Source: Eurosta solidaginis (lineage: Eukaryota > Arthropoda > Insecta > Diptera > Tephritidae). From it: 64,000 nucleotides of DNA. Made by a program: the position numbers and the translations under genes. Shown here piece after piece: positions 43,301 to 53,899 of this stretch (position 1 is its first letter; each line of letters begins with the position of its first letter). The notes under the pieces are model-generated. The model was not told the DNA's origin. It did not search any database and saw nothing but the letters and a program-made list of their open reading frames with translations. Where the stretch lies: NCBI RefSeq assembly GCF_040869045.1, contig NC_090322.1:184201477-184265476 (forward strand), written 5' to 3'.

Positions 43301-44329
43301 CATTTAGTAGGGGCAGCCGAGTTGCCAGATATCGAAGCAGTAATTAAAGTATTTCTTCCTGTCATCTGCATAGAAGGATTCACAGTTTTCTCCTGTTTTT
43401 CCAAGCCATAGAAGGCAAAAGAGATCCCTCATAATTCCTTTAGAGCTTATAGTGTTGCTGAAGTTGATTTTTCGAATCCGTGTAAATGCTTTTTCAAAAG
43501 TTACATTGAAACAGCGAAGATATCGTGTAATTTTTCAGCGCTTTATAAATATGAGCTGAGATATTTCTATACTCACTTCCTCAAATTTGGTTGGTGAAAC
43601 GTATTTTCCTTAACTGGGAATTTGGATTTTGGGTTCATAAACTCCTTCGCTAAATAGAAATAAGTGTACCTTCAGTATTCTTGGTGGCCATTTATCTTCC
43701 TGTGGGAGGTAAGGTTAAGTTGAACTTGCCGGCTCGAAAGAATCCCAGAGACGGTGAGACAGCATTTAGAGGAGGACAAATGCCTCTGTTTGCTGAGTAA
43801 GTAGATATATCGCAGAGAGGAATATTATCGGCCAAGAGAACGTCTCAATTATCTATCTTTAAGTTATTTGTAAAGATAAATGTATTGGTGTGGTGTGTGC
43901 ATCTTTACAGGAAGAGGAGATGGTTGTAACATCCGCCCTGCATCAAGGTGGACAAGGGTTAAGGTCCCCGACCCCTCAACTGGGCTAGCAATCCACCTTG
44001 ATTGCGCAAAGGGGCGGATTCACACTAGGTGTACGTTACAATGCGTTATTTTCGTAAAAATGGTCACTGTTTAATGACGAAATTATGGTAATTTAGTTGT
44101 TTAAATCGTGCTCATATTTCTTGTTGTAGACAATCACAAACGATTCTCATAACGTAGAAATTTCACATTATTTTCACAATAAGACTTCGGGTTTACTATT
44201 CCCTTTCCACAGAGCGAGTCTCGAGCTTAGCGTAGACCAGTAAAGACCTTGGTACGCTTTTTTAAAATGTATTCCAGGGTCTTGTATGTAATCTTAGCTG
44301 CACACAAATATACCTCTTTAATATTTCAG
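43301..44329. other. No gene recognised; hairpin at 43931-44020
   Basis: Non-coding. A weak LOA-like 3' UTR resemblance (GGTTAAGTTGAACTTGCCGG) is visible near 43710. Confidence 0.4.
43931..44020. other. GC-rich imperfect hairpin of about 90 bp
   Basis: ATCCGCCCTGCATCAAGGTG at the left pairs with the complement of CACCTTGATTGCGCAAAGGG and GCGGAT at the right, with a short bulge. The loop contains GGTCCCCGACCCC. It is richer in GC than its surroundings. It could be a small MITE or an RNA hairpin; neither is shown. Confidence 0.55.
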
Positions 44330-44530
44330 AATTTTATTCAAAATTACCCTGTCTGAGGATAAATTCAATGCATTTTTACATAAGATCGTTGACATATGAA
44401 ACAAATTCTGATAAAAAGCGTTCTTTAACCGAATTGTAAAGTAGGGCCGATTTAGAAAATTGTCCGAGATAGGCCGTTTTTAAACAGGCAGCCGGAATAT
44501 GGTTATACTACCCTCATCAGCCGGTTTCTG
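44330..44530 (+). repeat. Unnamed dispersed repeat (copy 3 of 3)
   Basis: GTCCGAGATAGGCCGTTTTT and CAGGCAGCCGGAATATGGTT, then ACTACCCTCATCAGCCGG, align with 19735-19965. Confidence 0.5.
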
Positions 44531-44751
44531 TTATTGCACTAGCACTAAATTTGAAATATATATTATTCAGATACCACTTATTTTAAAAGTTCAACTGTTT
44601 CAGCAATTTTTGTTTTGCCGGATCCTTTTGCGCCACTTTTTGAATAGCGCCAGAGGCATGATGTCCCCCCTTGGATTTAGATTATATATATGACTTCACA
44701 CGACATTCGTGTTTAAATATATTACCTATCGGATAACCATGATGACCACTC

Positions 44752-44890
44752 GTGTCAGGGTCAGGTTAGGCTAGGTTGAATTGGCTGGTTCGATAGGATC
44801 TCACATGGACTGAATGAGTCCATAGTTTTACCAGAAGTTTGCTCAACGACCAAACCGAAAAATCCACATTATAAAATATCTCCGTTGTAT
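44752..44890 (-). repeat. LOA-like LINE, 3' UTR fragment
   Basis: Plus-strand AGGTTAGGCTAGGTTGAATT, GATCTCACATGGACTGAATG, AGTTTTACCAGAAGTTTGCT and CCAAACCGAAAAATCC is the complement of the 3' end seen at 34470-34610. It stops at TATAAAATATCTCCGT. Confidence 0.75.
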
Positions 44891-45678
44891 GATTTAAATA
44901 CCAAGTCGATTTTTTTAGCATATCCTCCCTTTAGCATTGCACCACAGGTGACATTCATATCACATCTCAGTACTCACGCACGCACACTGACTCCCGTGAA
45001 TTTGAACGCAAGCATATTTCATATAAACTCATATGCCTTTAGGTCAAGTATTGGGTCAATAGCACAAAAACATAACTACCTTTAACAAACTAAGCTCTTC
45101 AGCAACAACAACCACAAGCACAACATTACAACAACTAGAGCACTTACTAGTGATATGCGCCAATTCAAGTGCGTAATACGTAAGACGCACTGTAGTACAT
45201 TTTAGTATGTAAACTGTTGTATTGTGCATGCATTGCATACGTGTATGTGTGTGTGTAGTTAGTTCATATTTGTTAGCATGGCTTAAGGCGTTAGAGAAAA
45301 TATGAGGGTCGATCGTGAGTGTACGAAGGTAGAGATTGTTGGTTGACGGTATAAAAGGGGTGACGCGTAGTATTATAGACAGCCGAATTAATTGTAGCAA
45401 ATCGATTCTTTGTTGCCATCATCAGTGCGCAGTGAAATGCAGAAGGTATGGGGGCTACCAGAAAATTTTATAATTTGGTCATGAAGAAAAGTATTACGAT
45501 TTTTTTATTAATTCAGTTGTTCTTGTAGAAATTTGTATTATTTAAGTGCTTTTGAAATGAAATAAATTTAATTCTTATACCATGCAACATCTCACCTTGA
45601 ACGAAAAATTGAAAATGTTTGCCTTATACTTATGTTAAATATTTTAGAGAAACTTGAAACAATGCGAAATCGAGAACG
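44891..45678. other. No feature recognised
   Basis: Short TG repeat near 45245; no domain in the 114-residue minus frame at 45056-45400. Confidence 0.4.
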
Positions 45679-45691
45679 ACAAAGCGACAAG

Positions 45692-46107
45692 TTCCCCCAG
45701 CGGGTTAGGGGGTCAGAATATACCCGCGGTAGGTGTGTCTGTCGTAAGAGGCGACTAAAATACCAGATTCAAGGGGCTGTGTAGCGCAACCCTTCAGGTT
45801 GCCAGCGCAATATATAGCTTCTCCAAACCCAATTGTCAACCTCACCTATCCGCGGCGAATCCTGTTTCACTAACAGACGAGGCTCTGGCGACCCCAAGGA
45901 CCTCATGGAACTTGGGGATAGGGAGGGAGGGAATGGCCTGAAGGTTTAATGTGGCCACATAAATCGTTCCCGAGATGGTCGAGCTAGCACCTTAATGGTG
46001 CTGTGGTACCGGAGTGTACCGGATCTGTATCCGGCAAAGGACCATCATATCGATAACACTCCCCAAAGCTTTCGGGGAGCAACCTTGTCGCTACAACAAC
46101 AACAACA
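45692..46107 (+). mobile_element. Complete (CAA)n-tailed non-autonomous retroposon (T2)
   Basis: The element starts near TTCCCCCAGCGGGTTAGGGG, passes CCGCGGTAGGTGTGTCTGTC, GTAAGAGGCGACTAAAATAC, GTAGCGCAACCCTTCAGGTT, ACGAGGCTCTGGCGACCCCA and GTACCGGATCTGTATCCGGC. It ends GTCGCTACAACAACAACAAC. A 13-bp duplication, ACAAAGCGACAAG, lies at 45679-45691 and 46108-46120, partly merging with the tail. It encodes no protein. Clear RNA polymerase III boxes are not evident, so it may derive from a LINE rather than a tRNA. Its terminal GCTACAACAAC is also the end of the Jockey-like LINE at 33905-34104, a likely source of its retroposition machinery. Confidence 0.85.
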
Positions 46108-46355
46108 ACAAAGCGACAAGCGCTTCAAGTATAGCTTATACATTTCACCAATGCCTTTTCTTGTGGAAATAAAATTCCAACCCGCATTTCCGCGATGATC
46201 GATCTGATGACAAAAGCTATGTCTCTGTTTTACCTCTTTTCCTGATTTTCCTTTACTGCGTATAATTCTACTCTCGTAAAAAATATATTTTGTATATTTG
46301 CTTATGCATTGTTGTTGGGAGAGTTCTCTATGGACAGGTTTTTGCATTACACCTA

Positions 46356-46803
46356 TCCCCCGATTTACACGGTACTTGTTTTACACGATTTCGCTTTTAC
46401 ACGGTTCATAAATCAGCAAAATTTGAAAAACTCCGAAGATTCATAAATCATTAAAAACCTTTTTGAGTACCCTTGGAAACACTGATTGCAATATTGAGGG
46501 ATTCCCCTTATTGTGAATATGTACATGTACATCTGTAGTTCATGTGGAAGGAAAATCGTTTGATGAAAATTTGAACAAAACGCCATAATTTTTACTATTA
46601 TTGCGAGTTTTTTTGGTTCGAACTGGTAAGGTATAGATTGAATTATCTTTTCGTGAACCTTCGTTAAGCGTTTTATTTTTGTTTTATTTAAATAAATGAC
46701 TGAATTGGGTAGTTTTTTCGCTTTACACGGTTTTATATAGGAAAACGAAGATTCCACTTTACACGGTTTTGTCTGGAACCGATATTCCGTGTAAATCGGG
46801 GGA
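46356..46803. mobile_element. TA-flanked MITE with TTTACACGG subterminal repeats
   Basis: The 17-bp ends TCCCCCGATTTACACGG (46356-46372) and the exact complement (46787-46803) are flanked by TA at 46354-46355 and 46804-46805. Near both ends the motif TTTTACACGRTTT recurs (about 46379, 46395, 46721 and 46757), as transposase-binding arrays do. The TA duplication and layout suit pogo/Tigger or Tc1/mariner relatives. The 176-residue minus frame at 46413-46943 overlaps it and runs past its end; it has no domain and is not called. Confidence 0.85.
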
Positions 46804-46805
46804 TA

Positions 46806-48120
46806 GGGTATGCTATATTTTGAATCACATAAACCAACCATGAATGTTAATTGTTGTTGCTTAAGCGGGTAGTGACCTCTCCTGCGTAGTATATTAAAAC
46901 TCATTATTTTTAAGAATATGTTGAGAAATTGGTTAGCCCTCAAATCGGAGAGAAATATATTGTTTGGGCTTTATCTATGATTGAATGAAGAACAACTTTT
47001 GCTTCGTTGTGTTTACTAAACCCTCTGCAGAATTAGAGACAAAGTCTTTCAAGAGAAGTCGCTCAATTGCTGGGAATCGCAGGTTTGGTAAGTTGTAGCG
47101 AGCGGCTATTAAAGGCACGAAAAGAACTTCCCTACCCCCTTTTAGCAAATGTATTTAAAAGTGGAAAAAACAAAACATTTTCCCGATAGTTTTGCTCGTC
47201 AAATTTCAAGCCAGGTAAAAGTTTGCTTTGTAGAATTCAATTTTAGGTTGGACGGACTCAAAATACGAGCACTTAAAACTTATTAGATACAGATCTCATT
47301 AATACTCTATATGTTATAGCCTACAGTTCTAGAGAGGAGTGAAACAAGTTTATAAACTAAACTCCAACTCCCTTGCTTTTTATTTATAGACGGCCTTAAA
47401 ATAGGGAGCAAAGTGAACCTAGTTATATTCTCTGAGCTAAAGCTACTTCTAACAAAGCATTAGCTCAACCGACCGGTGCAGTATTTTCGGCAGCAAAGTA
47501 GCCATTGGATTCTACTCTACCATCCAACTTGTGATTAAAACCTTGCTAGAAAATACCATCTTATCTAGGGTAGACAGTGAACTCAGGTATGTTGTACACA
47601 ACCTATCTCTACTTTATATTAGGTCCCATATTCATACCTGAAATTGTGTCTAAACGGTCTAGCTACAAGGACCACGGGTCTAGCGGTAATCGGTTAATCA
47701 ATGCTAGACATGCACCCTCCTTTGTGCAGCGGTTCGACTTTACCTTTATTGAATACGCCAAGATGAGATAGGCACAAAAATTCAGCTACATAATAAAAAG
47801 GTAGACGACGGCCGGCATTAGTAAAATATCACTTAAAAAAGTTAATAAACAAATTAAGAAAAAAAAAAATAAATAATAATTGAAAAAAAAAATAAATAAA
47901 AAGTCATTAGCCAACGTATTTTTGATTGTCTACCGGCTCCACAGAAATTGGATGACAAGGCAGACCAGTCAGTTTCAGCATTAGTAAAACAAGACTTTGT
48001 GCCTCGTGCGAATACGTGAGAACTGTCAAGCGAAGTTCGTGACTTGTTGGTTTAGTGTATATCTCTGCCTTGGAAAGCAACAGCCACCCTATAATAACTT
48101 AACATAACATCTTAGACTAA
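46806..48120. other. No feature recognised
   Basis: Non-coding; A-rich run near 47855-47900. No domain in the small frames. Confidence 0.4.
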
Positions 48121-48124
48121 AATA

Positions 48125-48500
48125 ATAAAAAAGGGAAAATCTTCGCCTGAAAATAGGCAAAGATTTTGTATGCTTCAGTCAGCTCACATTTTCTTCGCAA
48201 TACAACCTTCCTGGTGTGTTGCTTTGGTAATATATTTCGCAAATGCTATTTCATTGAATCAATAGATTTGACTATGCCTCTTTGACTTGAGCCGGGACAG
48301 TTACACTAATACAAACGTTACTTTACAAAGCCCACATAGAACAATTTCTGCCTGAAAGTATGCAACAATTTTCATGCTTCAGCGAATTTTCTTCGTGTGT
48401 GCCTTGAACAGGAATAGCAATTATATGATAACCCAAATCTCTAAGACGGAGAGAACAAAAATAAAAAATTTCTGTCTGAAAGTATGCAAACATTAGACTG
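48125..48500 (+). repeat. Degenerate direct repeats (CCTGAAA.TA.GCAA type)
   Basis: Related blocks near 48145 (CGCCTGAAAATAGGCAAAGA), 48348 (TGCCTGAAAGTATGCAACAA) and 48473 (TGTCTGAAAGTATGCAAACA), the first two followed by ATGCTTCAG and TTTTCTTCG. Spacing is irregular (about 200 and 125 bp). Confidence 0.55.
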
Positions 48501-49034
48501 GGTCGATTTATTGACCGATATCGCGCTATCTATTTTTCGATAGGATTTGGGCTCAGGAAAAAAAGTTCCACTACGCATACCCAAAAAAATAATTTTCGAG
48601 TCTGCGAATTTTGTTTTTTTTGAATTTTTCCTCATTTTGAAGATATTTTGGCCGTTCGAAGAGGAAAAAATTTCTGAAGTGCCATTTTATTCAAGTTTTT
48701 TTAGAGTGTAAGATTTTTTTCCGTAAATATCTCTAATTGTCACCTTAATGATTTAATCAAAAGGTATAACATTTCCTATTTCGAGCTTAAAAAAAAACAA
48801 CACATATTAGAAGGTTACGCGTTAAATTTCAAATAATTTCTTAAGGGGGGTATTCCATTGTGACGGGTGGGACATTTTGGTTATTCCTCTTTTACTAGTA
48901 ATTATAGAAGTTTCAAAGTTCCATCACCTAAGGGCTAATGCTCACTTGATACAAAGGTAATGAAAAATGTAACTCAGGTGTTTAATTTATAAAAACAAAT
49001 GAACATTTTATGAAGAGTGAGTGTTAAGACCACT
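48501..49034. other. No defined feature; possible element ends
   Basis: AGACTGGGTCGATTTATTGA (48490) and GGGGTATTCCATTGTGACGG (48847) look like pieces of dispersed repeats; the second resembles the end of the fold-back element at 25814. No ends or duplications could be defined. Confidence 0.35.
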
Positions 49035-49213
49035 TGTTTTATGGCGACTTCGCGTGGCGTCTGCAAGACAGATGAGTCTTCACTGCGAAACTTAGAAAAC
49101 TATTTTTTAATTGAAAATCTTGTTTATAAACTTTTGATAGTACTTTCACGAGACTTCAACATAAGATCTTCAGTGTGGTAGGCGACGCACGCTACCCACC
49201 GCGGCAGCCAGAT
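49035..49213 (-). repeat. tRNA-derived SINE, diverged (copy S8)
   Basis: Complement of the SINE head and first part of the body: CTTGTTTTATGGCGACTTCG, GTCTGCAAGACAGATGAGTC, GATCTTCAGTGTGGTAGGCG and CTACCCACCGCGGCAGCC. Box B is destroyed (ACGAGACTTCAACATAAG), so it is an old copy. Confidence 0.75.
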
Positions 49214-50709
49214 AACCATTTAGTTCCAGTTTTTTATCCGTATGGTCTTTTCGAGGAGACACAACTTTTTATTTTTTGTTTTCACAATATTTTATTGAAA
49301 ATAGCCCAACACTGATATATATTTGGCACAGAAGGCGTGAGCAAAGTGCCGCATATTGCACTTAACTTAAATTGTAAGTGAAAAAAAATTTTTTTTTTCA
49401 CTCGCAGTTATTTTGCTGTTAATAATTTTGATTGCATTTGGTATATCTTTGTTTCTGCGCTTTAAAACAATTTTCAGAATTTTTATGAGTTGCATGCGAT
49501 TTTATTAAAAACTAAATATATGTTATGATTTCTTTTAACTTCACTAAGTTAAAAATTGCAGGAACATATTTTAGCTATGTGTGTTACACCACACACACAC
49601 AAACACACACATTCTAATTTAAATCACTTGAAAGCAGGTATGAGAGTAGTTATGACAGCATATTCATATGACTGAGTCGGTATGTTTCTGTAAAATATAT
49701 ACACTTGTATGTATGTGTATGTGTATAGCACAATTCCTGCTTGACCACAACATCACATTCACATACAAATACCTCGCAGTGCATTAAAGGTTTCTTTAAT
49801 TGGTACAATTTTTATACCAAAACTTTTTCACTGCAACTTTTTCATTTTTTATTTACCTCGCAATATTTTGATTGATTGATTTTTTTTTTTTTTCAAACTG
49901 ACCACTGAAGTTTATAAGGATCTAATAACCAATTCTGTTTGCTTTTTTTTTGTTGAGCTTCATATAAAATTGTCACACACACTACCACACAAAGGCCATC
50001 ACGCGCGTAACGCACTATTATTAGCCAACTAACGAACTGTTTTCAAACACGGAGGAACACGTACTAAAACCTGATTTCCACCGAATCCAATGCTCCAATG
50101 CTCAGTTTGCTCTGCTTAAAAAAGAGCTGGATTTTACTGGCTGTTAGTTGCTGCTGCTGAGTATCGTGAGTTTTGTACTAATGTGATATGCGCGTGGTGT
50201 TGATGGCCGCAATGGCATGCGGCGTAGGTATCCAACATGCGCCAACGGCATATACATACATACGTGCATACATATATGAATGTATGTGATATTAGTTGCT
50301 GTTAATCCATTGGAATGCTGTTGGAGCAGTGGAGCTATTGCAGAAATGTTTAGCTGCAACTGTCGGTAAGTAACAGTGACTGTTAGGACAGTTCCTAAAA
50401 TGAAGATGTTGAGCTCGTTACAGAACACAGCACATATCTAACATCTGCAATGTACCTTCTGTTACAGTTTTTGTTAAGACTAGGTACAGTGTGACGAAAG
50501 CATTTATCTTGGGGTATATTTTTGAAATATTACACGGCATTTAAAAAATTTGATGTTTTTAATGTGTAAACATCTTCGCTCACAATATGCGGAATCCAGA
50601 TTGTAAGTAGGCGGAATGTAACTGTAAGCCTGCGTGTAAAATTACTGCAATAAGTCGGAGGGGATGTGGTATGAGGAATACAGAATGTATGTAAGTGTAG
50701 AATAAGGTG
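49214..50709. other. No feature recognised
   Basis: AT-rich sequence with CA run near 49590. The 94-residue minus frame at 50144-50428 has no domain. Confidence 0.4.
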
Positions 50710-51240
50710 ATCTGTGGAATGGGTTTGCTATCGGTTTGTTATCGGTAGTCCATGGGCATATTATCAATTTCTTTACGACTTGTTATTGGTTTGTAATGCA
50801 TTTGTTATCGATTTCTTAGCAGCATGTTATCGACTAGGTATAGAAAAGTTATCGCATCGATGACTTTTTGGTTGTTTGTCGACTTTTTATCGACGTGGCA
50901 TTGAAAAAATTACGATTATTTATCGAAAAAATAACCGTTTGTTATAGATTACTTGTCGCAGTGTTACCTTTTTTATTCGGCGAGCTATCACTTCTTCATC
51001 GGCGGATAATCGATTTGTTATCGACAATCATTCGGTTTGTTATCGAAATTTAATTAATTTGTTAATGATTTGATATGATTGATTGATAAAATGTTATCGA
51101 CGACTCGTCGGTTTGTTATCAAATATACAAAATCGATAGCCCGTACTTAAAATAGAAATCCATATTTACACGATTGTTTCGCTATCGATAATAAGTCGAA
51201 AAAAAGATAAATCGTCAATATCGATTGTTATTGATAGCAA
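50710..51240. repeat. TATCG/CGATA-dense block
   Basis: More than twenty TATCG or CGATA motifs in about 530 bp, many in the context GGTTTGTTATCG or GATTTGTTATCG. Spacing is irregular, mostly 15-40 bp. It looks like a decayed short tandem repeat. CGATA is also the core recognised by the Drosophila insulator factor BEAF-32, so a regulatory role is possible but unproven. Confidence 0.6.
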
Positions 51241-51599
51241 GCCGATGAAGCTCTTCCCAATATACAAGTAGTGCCGAAATCATTATGAATTACGAAGAAA
51301 ACCAAAAAGTAATGCGACTACTTTTCTCTACATTTCACTAAAGTAAACAAAGCAAAACGGCAAATAATTGTATTATTTCGTATTCGGGTTTGTACCATGG
51401 ATTGTACTCAAACGTACAACTGAGTTCCTTCGTTTTGTTTGGATGCACACTTTGAGTGTGTATATTGATTTGTGGATTGTATAGTTGCCTTTTTTGGGGC
51501 TTAACTTCAATCGCTGAGTTTGTGAAATAAGGGCGAAATAGCGAAATCTTCCTCTCGAATGTTGATGCGCTCACCAGCACGGGGGTTTGATGATGAAAC
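51241..51599. other. No feature recognised
   Basis: The 80-residue minus frame at 51338-51580 shows no domain. Confidence 0.35.
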
Positions 51600-51815
51600 G
51601 CGAATATAATTCCAAATCCTATGCTGGCTAGGTCATATTACGCGAGTAGATGAAAATTCTTCGGAGCAGAAAGTAGTCTTATGAGAGGGTGATCACCACT
51701 GATTTGGAAGAGGCAGATTTAGGAAGACTGGTCTGCCTCGGTAATGCCAGTTCCCGTCGGTTAATAACTGGCAATAACTGACTTGACCAATTAAACAACG
51801 GCCAAAACTACATAT
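51600..51815 (+). pseudogene. RTE-like LINE, C-terminal domain fragment
   Basis: The plus strand reads ILCWLGHITRVDENSSEQKV, then FGRGRFRKTGLPR and, drifted, the final W..LT..I segment up to about 51800. This follows the RTE C-terminal pattern LRWLGHV.RM.......KV......GRRGRP..RW.D. It is the only copy here that still shows the WLGH motif. Frame breaks are frequent. Confidence 0.65.
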
Positions 51816-53694
51816 TCGCCTATGCGCCAATCAATGTCGATGAATTTAATAATTTTTATTCTATAGTTGACATTTCTTTCCGAAGATTGGTTCAATGAAA
51901 TCGGGAATAGCACAATAATGAAATTTAATTTTCTTGCAAAAAATCTGATAAACTATCGAAAATAAAAGTCTAGATGCTAACTTTTTTTCGAGACACTTGA
52001 CCAACAAATTTTACAGTTTTTATTTACAATGTTTTAGCGCTACTACGACACTGTGCCAAAACCTAACATATGGCAGATAATGACAACATAATACCGCTGC
52101 GCTCTTAAATACATTAAATTGCTGTACGACGTCATTGAAATTCCAGAGCAATAAATGTTGTTCATAGTATTTGATAAAAATTTCTACTGAATATTTAGTA
52201 CTATTAACATTGCTCTGTTATCTCGCTGTTCCACTCGTATATTGATATGGCACACGTTCTACATACTTTCTTTGGTATTGTTCTATTTTTATATATCTCA
52301 GACATGCCATGATGCTACGATGCGCCACGACACGTTCGTTTTATCTTAAATTTTTAATGCGATTCTTTCACAATGTAATGTACTTCCTTCTCCATTCCAA
52401 CTTCCATCAGTTGACTTTGTTGTTATTTTAATTGTACATCATCTGGTATGCGCTGTATTCTTAACTAAAATGCCATACCTACATACATACATTATTATGT
52501 ACATTCCTTCAAACGTTTGGCATACTACATGGAACAATTCGTTTCAATCATTCAACATTAAGGTATGATATAGCATGGTTTATGCAGCAACATAATTCAG
52601 GTCGTGTTGCATGCAGAAATGTGTAGGCAAATGTTTTTGTCAAATCTTAGGCATGAACTGGTATGCATATACATATATTGCCCCAATATATGTCTGTAAG
52701 TATGTATGTTCATTCTGCTGTTGCACGTACGTTGGTGCCCTACTCATTCATCGTGTTGTATGCATGCATTTATATATATATTTAGTTATAGGTGAAAATT
52801 CATCTCTGTAGAAAGGTGAATTTTCCGACGCTCGTTGGCGCTGCTACTTACTTCCTTACCAACACCTCCAACAATTTCTCAGTTTGATTTTCTTTCCTCT
52901 TCCTTGTTTTGTTATTTTCTACTTTTCTCCCTACTACAGTTTAAGAGAAATTTTGAAATTTTCATTCCTCAGCTATTTCGTTATCGGTAGGTTTCCTTTA
53001 GGTAAATTCTCAATTACTCTTTTATTTATGTCTTCATATTTTGATTTTCTATGATTTTTTAAGAGAATATCTGCATGCGCTTTTCTGAAGTTTTTGGAGA
53101 TAGGTTACGTATTCAATTTAAATGTCAAGAGTATAGTTTTTATGCTCTGCTATCTAAAATCTGTATTTTTTTTAACATAACGTGATGTGATTTTATGCGA
53201 CGTGATGTAAAATGTGTTAATGCGATATGATATAGTGCGATATGATGTCATGTGCTCTGGTAATATACAATGATGATATCAATTAATTATTATATGAGAG
53301 GTTGTTGTTGTGAGTGCCCTTCTTAATTTTCAGCATCGTCGCCTCTCTACAAATAATTTATTTGCTGATGTAGATATATTGAAACGATCTTTCGTCACCC
53401 CTTGTCATACTAAAGAGAAGAAAAAATTGCACTGGAGATGGAACAACGCCAAATCCAGGTTTATACCAATATACATCCACCCTAGGAATTTTGGAGCCCC
53501 CATAATTTGAAAGCGATCGCTGTTGTGTGCGCCGAGGAGGAAAAAGTATCATAGTGCCATCGACTAGGTTGAAAGATTTATTAATATTAAACACCTTGGC
53601 GTCACATTGAGCTATATCATATAATACCACTTCACATCACTTTTACAAGGGTACAACACCAAAACGAATCACACCAAATGAGGGCTGTGAAGAG
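51816..53694. other. No gene recognised
   Basis: AT-rich; CT-rich stretch at 52850-52940; short GATATGAT/GATGT runs begin near 53170 and lead into the TATCA-rich block. No domain in the small frames. Confidence 0.4.
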
Positions 53695-53880
53695 CAACAT
53701 TTTTAAGGAGGAATCAAGGAGCAGTGTATCTCAACCCTTTAAAGGGGTGCATAGCGAAATGTATAGCTTCTCCAACACAATTGCCATAATCACCTATTCT
53801 TGGCGACTACTATTTCAAAGCAAGCGAGTCTCTGGCGAGGGTCTATTAGATTTCGTGGCCTCACATAGCGTTATATGTCT
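53695..53880 (+). repeat. (CAA)n-tailed retroposon, fragment (T4)
   Basis: TATCTCAACCCTTTAAAGGG, GTATAGCTTCTCCAACACAA and CGAGTCTCTGGCGAGG match the centre of the copy at 45692-46107 (CGCAACCCTTCAGG, ATAGCTTCTCCAAACCC, GAGGCTCTGGCGACC). The tail is missing. Confidence 0.7.
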
Positions 53881-53899
53881 TCATGGACATTAAGCAATG

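Noticed and set aside
46413..46943. 176-residue minus open frame
   Set aside because: It lies across a MITE and its right flank, crosses the element end, has no domain and is rich in residues typical of AT-rich noise.
48841..48880. Second fold-back element end
   Set aside because: GGGGTATTCCATTGTGAC resembles the 25814 end for about 12 bases only, and no partner end was found.
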